Source: JBGPJO01 sp964348535 (GTDB lineage: Bacteria; Patescibacteriota; Minisyncoccia; Phycocordibacterales; JAKFXT01). From it: 28,949 nt of DNA. Under the pieces are notes generated by a model. It was not told the origin of the DNA and made no database searches. It saw only the letters and a list, made by a program, of their open reading frames with translations. Below are positions 23,133-28,949 of the stretch, in pieces. Within the stretch, counting starts at the first letter, position 1; the number at the start of each line of letters is the position of its first letter. A program made the translations under genes and the position numbers. Location of the stretch: the NCBI GenBank assembly GCA_964348535.1, contig CAYGDB010000005.1:1-28949 (forward strand). Reading direction: 5' to 3'.

Positions 23133-24359
23133 TTAACTTAATCTCCAATTCCCGTCGGCGATTATTTTTTTTGCGCCGGATTTTGTTTTTTTTCCGCCAT
23201 AGGCGGATCCGCCCGTGGCGGAAAAATATCCAGCAAGAGCTATCATTACGGCATTGTCGGTGGTCAGGTTTTGGGACGGAAGGAATAATTTAACTTTAGG
23301 AAATTCCGTTTCAATAAGCTTTGATAATTCCGCTCTAATATTTTTATTAGCTATTACTCCGCCACCGACGGCAAATGTTTTTGCTCCCGTTTTTTCTAAG
23401 GCTTGACGGACTTTGCTCACCAATACTTCGGCAACGGCATCTTCAAATTCTCTCGCCAGTATTATTTTTGAAGCCGGTGGAATCTCGTATGTATTTGCTT
23501 TGGTCTCTTTAAAATTTTTCTTGATTGTGTAGAGAACTGCGGTTTTTAATCCGGCAAAAGAGAAATCAAGGTCTTTTGAATTTATCATCGGCCTCGGCAG
23601 AGGGTGTTGAGAGACGATTTCTTTTTTACGAGCTTCTTCCGCCAGTTTGCTTATCTCCGGCCCGCCCGGATAGGGAAGTCCGAGCATTCTTGCCACTTTG
23701 TCGTACGCTTCGCCTATGGCATCGTCTCTTGTTTCTCCTATGATTTTGTATGAGCCGATTTTTTTCCCCAAAACAAGTTCTGTGTGTCCGCCGGAAATAA
23801 GGAGGGAGAGGAGAGGGAAGCTTATAGCTTTTAGCTTATAGCTTTTAGCTTGCTCACTTTCTTTCATCATTGCCGAAAGGATGTGTCCTTCCATATGATT
23901 GACCGCGACCATCGGCTTATTCCAAACAAAAGACAGAGCTTTGGCAAAATTAATGCCGACCCAGAGTGCCGGCTCAAGTCCAGGCCCGCTTGTAACCGCT
24001 ATCACATCTATTTTTGGCTTTTTGATGGTTGGAATAAATTTTATAAAAGCATTGTATAAATCGCCTTCACGCTCAAGAATTTTTTCCAGTTTCTTTAATT
24101 TTGGTTTTATGTTTGTGGTCTTTCTTTTATCTAAAAAATTTGCTTCTTTCAAAGCTTGCTCAAGCATTGGAATCAAGTTTTTTCCGTGTTCTCTTTTTGC
24201 GAGAGATGGCACCACGCCACCCATTGGGGCATGAACGGCCGTTTGTGATAAAAGAGCATTTCCAAGTATCTTAACTTTTGTAATTTTATTTAGCTCTTTA
24301 ATCTCAAGTGTGGCGATAGCTGTTTCATCACAGCTTGTTTCAATTGATAGGATTTTCAT
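23133..24359 (-). CDS. tsaD: TsaD, tRNA N6-threonylcarbamoyladenosine synthase
   Basis: A 408-residue Kae1/TsaD ATPase that, with TsaB and TsaE, attaches threonylcarbamoyl to A37 of tRNAs reading ANN codons. The start MKILSIETSCDET is the family signature and the metal site HMEGH is at 155-159; SGGHTEL and the GGGVIANK region follow. TsaD is usually about 340 residues. The extra length comes from a Lys-rich insert at 77-115, a short repeat-coded stretch near 170-180, and a Gly-rich palindrome-coded insert at 378-391. A -10 TATAAT (24366-24371) ends six bases before the ATG, suggesting leaderless transcription. It heads the minus-strand run. Confidence 0.95.
   Translation of the reverse strand: MKILSIETSCDETAIATLEIKELNKITKVKILGNALLSQTAVHAPMGGVVPSLAKREHGKNLIPMLEQALKEANFLDKRKTTNIKPKLKKLEKILEREGDLYNAFIKFIPTIKKPKIDVIAVTSGPGLEPALWVGINFAKALSFVWNKPMVAVNHMEGHILSAMMKESEQAKSYKLKAISFPLLSLLISGGHTELVLGKKIGSYKIIGETRDDAIGEAYDKVARMLGLPYPGGPEISKLAEEARKKEIVSQHPLPRPMINSKDLDFSFAGLKTAVLYTIKKNFKETKANTYEIPPASKIILAREFEDAVAEVLVSKVRQALEKTGAKTFAVGGGVIANKNIRAELSKLIETEFPKVKLFLPSQNLTTDNAVMIALAGYFSATGGSAYGGKKTKSGAKKIIADGNWRLS
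23189..23226. repeat. Palindrome inserted near the 3' end of tsaD
   Basis: TTTTTCCGCC (23189-23198) pairs with GGCGGAAAAA (23217-23226), and between them lies the perfect palindrome GGCGGATCCGCC (23202-23213). In frame it encodes a Gly/Ser/Ala-rich insert between ALAGYF and the conserved C-terminal tail. Confidence 0.65.
23821..23852. repeat. 14-bp tandem repeat in tsaD
   Basis: CTTATAGCTTTTAG occurs twice in tandem with a third partial copy. It encodes the KSYKLKAISF stretch of TsaD. The unit length is not a multiple of three, so copy-number change would shift the frame. Confidence 0.6.
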
Positions 24360-24365
24360 AGTGTA

Positions 24366-24371
24366 ATTATA
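24366..24371 (-). promoter_or_regulatory. -10 box of tsaD, leaderless
   Basis: A perfect TATAAT on the minus strand, six bases from the ATG at 24359. The expected start site falls on or next to the ATG. Confidence 0.55.
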
Positions 24372-24397
24372 TAGTTTGGCGAAGTTTTATCTTACTA

Positions 24398-24585
24398 TAC
24401 CGGGAATCTCCCGCGACTCTCGATTCGTCGTCACTCATCTCGGTCTGGGCACCAGCTCGCCCAGCACCTTTCACAAAAGGTGCTGGGCTCCGCTGTTCGA
24501 CTCCCGGACGCAAGTGAAGCAGTTCACTTGCTTAGGGTCATGGAACGAAAACGACACCTTGAAGGTGTTCGTGTTTCGTAATCCA
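24398..24585 (-). repeat. tRNA-tail palindromic element after tRNA-Glu
   Basis: Read on the minus strand after tRNA-Glu: a long hairpin formed by the tRNA end itself (TAGGGTCATGG) and its complement at plus 24533-24543; hairpin 1, 9 bp with CTGC loop (24510-24531); the inverted T-arm copy (plus strand GTTCGACTCCCGG, 24495-24507); the linker GCGGAGC; hairpin 2, 12 bp with TGTG loop (24460-24487); the linker CGAGCTGGTGCC; and a short direct copy TCCCGGTA (24398-24405). Together the two inverted pieces reproduce 21 nt of the tRNA end, split by a 25-nt hairpin. Confidence 0.85.
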
Positions 24586-24657
24586 TGACCCTACCGGGAG
24601 TCGAACCCGGCTTCCAAGCTTGAAAAGCTTGTGTCCTAACCGATAGACGATAGGGCC
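24586..24657 (-). tRNA. tRNA-Glu(TTC)
   Basis: Minus strand. Acceptor GGCCCTA pairs with TAGGGTC (one G-T pair); the anticodon loop TTTTCAA gives TTC; T-loop TTCGACT and discriminator A. CCA is not encoded (TGG follows). Confidence 0.94.
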
Positions 24658-24715
24658 TTGTTTAGGAGTGTATCGTATTTGGCTAGTTCTGTAAATATGG
24701 TAGAGTGGATGATAT

Positions 24716-25522
24716 ATGGTGATTCGAAAAACAGATTATAAAGCTCAAAAACGCAGAGCGGGTAAACGCGGTGGTTATGCACGTATCGCACTCCATGGAA
24801 ATCCTGGTACGTACGAAGGGCGAGCAAAAGGTGGAAGAAACTCACTGAGAACACATCGTGCCCTTAACACCGGTTTTAAACTCCTGCATAAAATAACTTA
24901 CCCTCGGAAGAACGTGGCATTTGCCGAGTTTATAGGAGTTGTAATAGGTGATGGACACCTTGACCGATACCAGGTCTCTATTACTACCAATAGCGAAACA
25001 GATCTGGCTCACGCTCGTTACGTCCGCGCACTCGCGAAGTCTCTCTTTGGTGTTCCGGTATCTCTTCGTGTCCGCCTTAGTTCGCGAGCAGTCGTAGTTG
25101 TTATAAACTCCAAGCTCGTTTGTGATCTATTAGCTAGACATGGTATTCCACAGGGAAGTAAGCAACGTCTCGGAGTTAACTTCCCTCAGTGGATTCGTGA
25201 AAAACCACTGTTAGCACGCAGCTGCCTCAGGGGTTTATTTGATACCGATGGATGTGTTTTTCAGGACACGCATCGTGTGAATGGCAAAATATACAACTCT
25301 GTTGGAATTGCGTTTGCAAACAACGAACCGCATGTACTCAGCTTCTTTTTTACTGTGCTCATGGATCTTGGATTACATCCTACACAAACGTCAAAACATA
25401 GAGTATTCTTGCGACGAGGCCGTGAGGTTGACACGTACTTTAAGGTAGTTGGTACGTCTAATCCTAAACACCGTTCTCGATTTTTGACTTATCGCAAAAC
25501 ACAATTAGGAGAGGTCGCATAG
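24716..25522 (+). CDS. LAGLIDADG homing endonuclease-like protein
   Basis: A 268-residue protein with two LAGLIDADG-type motifs, FAEFIGVVIGDGHL (about 69-82) and CLRGLFDTDGCV (about 168-179), each with the acidic residue expected for metal-dependent DNA cutting. Two motifs imply a single-chain monomer. The N-terminal 60 residues are very basic and glycine-rich (RRAGKRGGYARIALHG, YEGRAKGGRN), a probable DNA-binding arm. The gene is free-standing, not in an intron or intein, between tRNA-Glu and tRNA-Ser. Its last four codons and stop are the first 15 bases of tRNA-Ser(CGA). Whether it still cuts DNA, and where, is unknown; a regulatory role is possible. Confidence 0.85.
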   Translation: MVIRKTDYKAQKRRAGKRGGYARIALHGNPGTYEGRAKGGRNSLRTHRALNTGFKLLHKITYPRKNVAFAEFIGVVIGDGHLDRYQVSITTNSETDLAHARYVRALAKSLFGVPVSLRVRLSSRAVVVVINSKLVCDLLARHGIPQGSKQRLGVNFPQWIREKPLLARSCLRGLFDTDGCVFQDTHRVNGKIYNSVGIAFANNEPHVLSFFFTVLMDLGLHPTQTSKHRVFLRRGREVDTYFKVVGTSNPKHRSRFLTYRKTQLGEVA

Positions 25523-25592
25523 TGGTCTAGTGCGCCGCATTCGAAATGCGGTGAGCCGCAAGGCTCCGGGAGTTCGAATCTCCCCCTCTCCG
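25508..25592 (+). tRNA. tRNA-Ser(CGA)
   Basis: Acceptor GGAGAGG pairs with CCTCTCC; the anticodon loop TTCGAAA gives CGA; the long variable arm of type II tRNAs (GAGCCGCAAGGCTC) is present; T-loop TTCGAAT and discriminator G. CCA is not encoded (CCT follows). It reads TCG codons. Its 5' end overlaps the stop of the LAGLIDADG gene. Confidence 0.94.
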
Positions 25593-25768
25593 CCTTCGCT
25601 CGCCGAAGCGAGCTACGGCGGACACAGTCCGGAAGTAGGTCGCGAAGGAGAGAAAATATATAATGTATTCTTCTCTCGCCGGAGCGACGTTTTTGTGGTA
25701 ACAAAAACCGTGAGGCGCGGTTAGCAAAAATTTTGCGACGGCAAAATTTTATGAGGAGCCAAATCTCA
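25593..25768 (+). repeat. Structured element after tRNA-Ser
   Basis: Contains a hairpin right after the tRNA (TTCGCTCG region), a hairpin with GAGAGAA arms around 25650-25680, the word GCCGGAGC followed by an 8-bp hairpin (GTTTTTGT arm, loop GGTA), then CGTGAGGCGCGG, and a hairpin of AAAATTTT arms ending in GAGGAGCC. The order from GCCGGAGC onward matches the tRNA-Arg element. An inverted T-arm copy and a clear second tRNA tail are not seen, so this is a divergent member. Confidence 0.5.
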
Positions 25769-25794
25769 TCATTGTGATAATATAGTTATGTTGA

Positions 25795-25953
25795 ATGGAG
25801 GTAAGATTGACGCAATTTGAGACGGGGAAGTGTTTGAAGAAACTGCAGACGTATATTTCCAAGATTGAACGAGGCGAAGGCGACATGGATGCGGTAGAAT
25901 TGGGAGAGTTTGCGAAGGTTTGCAACAAATCACTTGATTATTTTATAAAATGA
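25795..25953 (+). CDS. Small XRE-type HTH protein, N-terminally short
   Basis: A 52-residue protein matching most of an XRE/HTH_3 domain: LTQFETGKCLKK as helix 2, QTYISKIERGE as recognition helix region, and MDAVELGEFAKV, SLDYFIK as helices 4 and 5. The first helix usual in this fold is missing, and a stop codon precedes the ATG, so it may be a decayed or minimal repressor. Its TGA overlaps the ATG of the next regulator (ATGA at 25950), a sign of translational coupling. A TATAGT box lies at 25781-25786. Real expression is uncertain. Confidence 0.6.
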   Translation: MEVRLTQFETGKCLKKLQTYISKIERGEGDMDAVELGEFAKVCNKSLDYFIK

Positions 25954-26726
25954 AAATTGCTTTTAGTGAAAAACAATTAGAAGTGTTATCAGAACTTGGA
26001 CTCAGTAAAATCCAAGCCACTTTGTATTTGACTTCACTAAAACACGGGATATTGTCTGTCTTGGAATTATCTAAAATCACTAAAATAAATAGACAACAAA
26101 TTTACGCGGAAGCAGAAAAATTAGTTGATCTTGGAATTTACGAACTGACCCGGAAACAAGGAAGAAAATATATTCCTGCAAATCCAGCGAGATTGGTAAA
26201 AGTTGGAAAGAAAAAAATTGATGAGACGGAAGAAGTTTTAACAAAATTGTCCGCAATTTTACCAGAGTTTGAAGCTCTTTCGAAACCAAAGAAAAATAAA
26301 GTCGTCGTAAAGTATTTTGAAGGCTTTCCAAAAATTAAAGAGGCATACGAGGAAGAATTGGAAGCTTCGAAAAATACAGAAGTTTTATCCCTTGCAGGTT
26401 CAATTGACAATATTTTTGATTTTTTCCCAGAATCGTATTGGGATAAATGGAATAAGGAGTTTATAAAGCATGACTCAAGGAGTCGTATGCTTGTCCATAA
26501 TTCTGATATTGCACGCAAGACCGCCGAGGATGACAAACAATACAAACGAGAAACTCGATGGCTTCAAGATTTTCCTCTTAAAGTAAATATTGATGTTTTC
26601 AATAATACCGTTCTTGTTGTTTCTTTTCACGACGAAATTGCTATTTGGATTGAAAGCCACATGTTGGCACAATCCTATCGGATAATGTTCAACTCTCTTT
26701 GGGAGGTCGCAAGACCTTTCAAATAA
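25950..26726 (+). CDS. TrmB-family transcriptional regulator
   Basis: A 258-residue regulator. Residues 8-80 form the TrmB winged helix (LSELGLSKIQATLYLTSL, then INRQQIYAEAEKLVDLGI), a fold more often met in archaea but also frequent in CPR. A helical linker follows (KKKIDETEEVLTKLSAIL) and the C-terminal 140 residues resemble the TrmB effector domain, which is PLD-like. TrmB proteins often sense sugars; the ligand here cannot be inferred. The start at 25950 overlaps the stop of a small XRE-type gene, so the two regulators are probably co-translated. Confidence 0.8.
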   Translation: MKIAFSEKQLEVLSELGLSKIQATLYLTSLKHGILSVLELSKITKINRQQIYAEAEKLVDLGIYELTRKQGRKYIPANPARLVKVGKKKIDETEEVLTKLSAILPEFEALSKPKKNKVVVKYFEGFPKIKEAYEEELEASKNTEVLSLAGSIDNIFDFFPESYWDKWNKEFIKHDSRSRMLVHNSDIARKTAEDDKQYKRETRWLQDFPLKVNIDVFNNTVLVVSFHDEIAIWIESHMLAQSYRIMFNSLWEVARPFK

Positions 26727-26792
26727 GAAAGTGTTGTAAAGAAATTTACAACTTTTATACCTTAAATTTTCTTACATTTAGTGGCTTTTTCA

Positions 26793-26812
26793 GCGCCCTC
26801 ACGGCGTTTTTT
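26793..26812 (+). terminator. Terminator after the TrmB-like gene
   Basis: A 5-bp GC stem (GCGCC, 26793-26797, with GGCGT, 26803-26807) and a CTCAC loop are followed directly by a T-run. Confidence 0.5.
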
Positions 26813-26845
26813 CATTTTTTGTTACTCAAATTAGCCAATCATGGG

Positions 26846-26868
26846 AAAGTACTTTCAGGTAGTACTTT
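26846..26868. promoter_or_regulatory. Inverted repeat upstream of small ORF, operator candidate
   Basis: AAAGTACT and AGTACTTT form an 8-bp inverted repeat separated by seven bases, about 20-45 bases before the start codon at 26891. It could be an operator or an mRNA hairpin. Position approximate. Confidence 0.35.
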
Positions 26869-26890
26869 AACCAACCGAAAGGAGATTGAT

Positions 26891-27091
26891 ATGCCGCCAA
26901 GTGGATTCAGCAAGAAAGCCGTGGAGGGCGCCCTCGTCTTCGTGCAAAGCTGGTATGAAGACCTACTGGAGGAGGTTCGCTCTGGAAAACATGCAAGCTA
27001 CGAGGAGGGCATCAAGTTCGAGATCGCACAGATCAAGAAAGCCCTCACGAGACTCCACATCGATGCCGACGGAACTCTCGTCGAGCGATGA
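26891..27091 (+). CDS. Small helical hypothetical protein
   Basis: A 66-residue protein, predicted mostly helical and charged (VQSWYEDLLEEVRSG, FEIAQIKKALTRLHI). No family is recognised. The start at 26891 follows AAAGGAG at good spacing; a longer in-frame start near 26699 overlaps the TrmB-like gene and is rejected. Codon choice differs sharply from neighbours: GTC, CTC, ATC, AAG and GAG are frequent, whereas nearby genes prefer A/T-ending codons. A strong terminator follows. This pattern suggests recent transfer or a highly expressed gene. Confidence 0.7.
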   Translation: MPPSGFSKKAVEGALVFVQSWYEDLLEEVRSGKHASYEEGIKFEIAQIKKALTRLHIDADGTLVER

Positions 27092-27098
27092 GAACATC

Positions 27099-27135
27099 AG
27101 CCCGAAACACTAAAAAGTGTTTCGGGCTTTCTCTT
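27099..27135 (+). terminator. Strong terminator after small ORF
   Basis: A perfect 13-bp stem (AGCCCGAAACACT, 27099-27111, with 27116-27128) and an AAAA loop are followed by TTCTCTTT. Confidence 0.85.
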
Positions 27136-27160
27136 TGTATGTTGAAGTCAGAGGGAGCAA

Positions 27161-27231
27161 TCCCCGCCGTTTTATAATATCTCCTAAAAACGGTGGGGAT
27201 TTGTGCGCAGACAGGACGGGTGGGGTAAGCA
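27161..27231 (+). repeat. Hairpin-plus-tail repeat, copy 2
   Basis: A 14-bp hairpin (left arm ATCCCCGCCGTTTT, right arm AAAACGGTGGGGAT with one G-T pair) is followed by TTGTGCGC and a G-rich block ending in GTGGGGTAAGCATA. The tail matches copy 1 near 7985-8025. It lies in the otherwise empty gap between the small ORF terminator and the DUF192 gene. Confidence 0.65.
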
Positions 27232-27325
27232 TAATACCAATTTTGCATCTCGTCATTCAATCTTGCTAAAATGGTATGGTGAGATTCTTTATTGGAAACC
27301 GATTTAGTTTTCTCTCCGCCTAAAT

Positions 27326-27814
27326 ATGAAAAAAAATCTATTTATAATTTTGTTTGGCGTAGCGGTTGTTGCCGGTTTGTTTTTGTTTTACAAATATCAA
27401 ATATACGAAGGAGGTTTTGTAGGGGATGATTCTGTAGTCCTAAAAAGTGGCGATTATGAAAAAAGAAATATTGTTATAGAGGGTCAGGAAATTTTGGTTG
27501 AGGTGGCGGACACTGATGCCAAAAGAACTTTGGGTCTTTCGGGCCATTCAGCGCTCGCGGATGGAGAAGGGATGTTTTTTATTTTTGATAAGCCCCACAA
27601 GTATTCTTTCTGGATGAAAGAGATGCTTTTTCCTATTGATATTATTTGGATAAGGGAAGATTTTACCATCGTTGATATTACTGAAAACGCCGAGCCGTCT
27701 TCATATCCTAATTTATTTACACCGAGAGAAAAAGCGCTTTATGTGCTTGAAGTAAGTGCTGGTTTTGCCAATCAGAAAGAGTTAAAAATAGGGGATATGG
27801 TTGAAATGCTTTAG
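27326..27814 (+). CDS. DUF192 family protein, membrane-anchored
   Basis: A 162-residue protein with one N-terminal hydrophobic segment (about 4-21), either a signal peptide or an anchor; no lipobox or clear cleavage site is seen. The rest is a DUF192 domain: the VEVADTDAKRTLGLSGH opening, FWMKEMLFPIDIIWI core and the ALYVLEVSAGFANQ segment are all typical. The family is a small beta-barrel of unknown biochemical function that is exported in many bacteria. It stands alone before tRNA-Val. Confidence 0.85.
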   Translation: MKKNLFIILFGVAVVAGLFLFYKYQIYEGGFVGDDSVVLKSGDYEKRNIVIEGQEILVEVADTDAKRTLGLSGHSALADGEGMFFIFDKPHKYSFWMKEMLFPIDIIWIREDFTIVDITENAEPSSYPNLFTPREKALYVLEVSAGFANQKELKIGDMVEML

Positions 27815-27840
27815 TTGTGCTATTTTCTATACTTAGAAAG

Positions 27841-27912
27841 GCGCGCTTAGCTCAGTGGTAGAGCACAATCTTGACGTGATTGGGGTCGGGGGTTCGATCC
27901 CCTCAGCGCGCA
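27841..27912 (+). tRNA. tRNA-Val(GAC)
   Basis: Acceptor GCGCGCT pairs with AGCGCGC; the anticodon loop TTGACGT gives GAC; T-loop TTCGATC and discriminator A. CCA is not fully encoded (CCG follows). The last 18 bases recur as a direct copy at 28047-28064. Confidence 0.95.
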
Positions 27913-28065
27913 CCGAAGAGCTGAGGAGGCCGCCTGCGTGGCCTCCGTAGGGGATCGAAAGGCGGAGGCATGTTTTGACAGCAGTCAAAACAGCCGAGCC
28001 AGGGTAGGGAGTTTTGTGTAGCGGTGGCGGAACAAAAACTCCTGACCGATCCCCTCAGCGCGCAC
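27913..28065 (+). repeat. tRNA-tail palindromic element after tRNA-Val
   Basis: In order: inverted acceptor fragment GCTGA; hairpin 1, 9 bp with CTGC loop (27925-27946); the inverted T-arm copy GGGGATCGAA (27950-27959); the linker GGCGGAG; hairpin 2, 9 bp with AGCA loop (27971-27992); CGAGCCAGGG; a third stem GGAGTTTT/AAAACTCC (28008-28042); and a 19-nt direct copy of the tRNA end (28047-28065, original 27895-27913). Confidence 0.85.
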
Positions 28066-28110
28066 AACGTAATAAAATAAAGAAACTAACATAAGAATTA
28101 TATATAAAAA

Positions 28111-28135
28111 GGGCACGAGTTTGTTGCTCGTGCCC
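28111..28135 (-). terminator. Terminator of the 28154-28855 gene
   Basis: A perfect 9-bp stem (GGGCACGAG, 28111-28119, with 28127-28135). On the minus strand the stem is followed by TTTTTATATATA, so it terminates the minus-strand gene best. Confidence 0.85.
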
Positions 28136-28153
28136 TTGCTTCCTTAGCTCTCC

Positions 28154-28855
28154 TTATGCATCAGCATAGTCGGAGATTTCCTCATAGTCGCGGTTATCCT
28201 CGTCGTCATCCTGCCACATGGCCTCGTGGAAGCGAATCCCATCTTCCACGATTTCTTTGCGGGTGGCTAGAATTTTTTCTTTGTTCGCGAGAACAAATTT
28301 TTTGAAAATCTTCCATCTAACCGCCGTGTAAAGATCGGTCATCCGGTCCTCGCTAAAGCTTGCCGGTATTTCCACCTTTCCGGGAAACTTGGATTTCTCC
28401 CAAAGTGCACGGAACTTATCAATGTCCAGAGGGCGATCAAGTGTACCTTGTGCATGAGCGAGCACGAGCGTGACAAGTTTTTCCATGCTTGAATAACAGA
28501 TTTTTATGCCTCCAAATTTGTAGCAGCCCGGCCAACCATCACGGGATAAACGCTCCTGCCCCTCGCGAAAAATGTTTTTAGGGCGTGCTCCTTTTTTAAC
28601 TACATAAGGAGCTCTTCGCACCACCTTTTTGACATGCGATACGGAACACCCGTAGGGAATGCCGAACCTTTCGGCTTCAAGATCTCGCCCAGATTCATCT
28701 GGGATGTATGATATCGCGCAGTCCATCCCCATATCAATTCTATCATGAATTTCCGTTACCTCTGCGGTAAATTCACCACGCGAGGAATGAAAGTCGAAAT
28801 GGATACTGACCACGTCCCCCGGGCGAATCCCGAGGGGGTTTTGCTTATTGCTCAT
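28154..28855 (-). CDS. Hypothetical protein, possibly transferred
   Basis: A 233-residue soluble protein with no family I recognise. The N-terminal part (IRPGDVVSIHFDFHSSRGEF) reads as a small beta-barrel, the middle has a Cys-containing GWPGCYKFGGIKICYSS stretch, and the C-terminus is very acidic (QDDDEDNRDYEEISDYADA). The start at 28855 was chosen because GGAGAG lies six bases upstream; an earlier in-frame ATG at 28894 adds 13 residues without a ribosome binding site. Codons are richer in G/C at third positions than in the core genes, as in the 26891 gene. A strong terminator follows. Confidence 0.7.
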   Translation of the reverse strand: MSNKQNPLGIRPGDVVSIHFDFHSSRGEFTAEVTEIHDRIDMGMDCAISYIPDESGRDLEAERFGIPYGCSVSHVKKVVRRAPYVVKKGARPKNIFREGQERLSRDGWPGCYKFGGIKICYSSMEKLVTLVLAHAQGTLDRPLDIDKFRALWEKSKFPGKVEIPASFSEDRMTDLYTAVRWKIFKKFVLANKEKILATRKEIVEDGIRFHEAMWQDDDEDNRDYEEISDYADA

Positions 28856-28949
28856 TTTTCTCTCCGACTTCTGGATATAGCTCATGACTATCATGGGGAA
28901 ATTTACCTTTGAATCCGAACACTCTAAAATGAGAATTGTATGGAAAATT

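Noticed and set aside
25489..25727. Frames across tRNA-Ser on both strands
   Set aside because: They are shadows of the tRNA and the structured trailer.
27895..28065. attL/attR of a prophage or genomic island at tRNA-Val
   Set aside because: The direct repeats flank only about 130 bp with no integrase or cargo, and the inverted copy and hairpins are not explained by integrase attachment sites.
411..28894. CRISPR array, rRNA genes or replication origin
   Set aside because: No regularly spaced repeats, rRNA-like sequence or DnaA-box cluster was seen.

Overview
The window looks like a chromosomal segment of a Patescibacteria (CPR, Parcubacteria-like) bacterium. The evidence is indirect: AT-rich and compact gene packing, TGA used as a normal stop, a short valyl-tRNA synthetase without the C-terminal arm, tRNAs without encoded CCA, a LAGLIDADG gene next to tRNAs, and housekeeping genes (lepA, murJ, tsaD, valS, ftsB-like) mixed with accessory genes. 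The lineage below that level cannot be fixed from this sequence alone.

Layout. 1-410: non-coding, with hairpins and nested inverted repeats, ending in the promoter of a defence cluster. 411-4539: four tightly packed genes, AbiEi-like antitoxin, AbiEii-like nucleotidyltransferase toxin, EcoRI-type adenine methyltransferase and a DUF262 plus HNH nuclease, closed by a terminator. 4647-7946: a second defence or stability pair, an AAA+ ATPase with a C-terminal helix-turn-helix and a subtilisin-like protease, resembling the IetA/IetS toxin-antitoxin pair. 8098-9909: MsbA-like ABC exporter. 10025-11138: a hypothetical gene and two broken IS481-like transposase pieces on opposite strands. 11237-15356: an O-antigen-ligase-like TPR membrane protein followed by MurJ, a cell-envelope pair. 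15435-17249: LepA. 17686-19451: FtsB/DivIC-like protein, tRNA-Gly, glutaredoxin, tRNA-Arg and two small proteins. 19473-24359: tRNA-Phe, then a minus-strand run tsaD, valS, prsW, hsp20. 24586-25592: tRNA-Glu, a LAGLIDADG protein and tRNA-Ser. 25795-28894: small XRE-like protein, TrmB-like regulator, small orphan gene, DUF192 protein, tRNA-Val and a minus-strand orphan.

The most striking signal is not a gene. Directly after five tRNA genes (Arg, Phe, Glu, Ser, Val) lie structured elements of about 70-190 bp. In the clearest copies (Arg, Glu, Val) the element contains an inverted copy of the 3' part of its own host tRNA, split at the acceptor/T-stem boundary by a 9-bp hairpin with loop CTGC. 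Next come a GCGGAGC-like linker, a second hairpin, a CGAGC(C/T)GGTGCC-like linker, often a third hairpin, and finally a second direct copy of the host tRNA 3' end. Stem sequences differ between copies while pairing is kept. Related palindromes sit in frame inside lepA and tsaD, after lepA, and in other intergenic gaps. This resembles the Rickettsia palindromic elements in behaviour, but no sequence relationship is claimed.

Several genes have an extended or consensus -10 box only 6-9 bp before the start codon, suggesting leaderless or nearly leaderless mRNAs. Others (10474, 26891, 28855) have classic Shine-Dalgarno sites.
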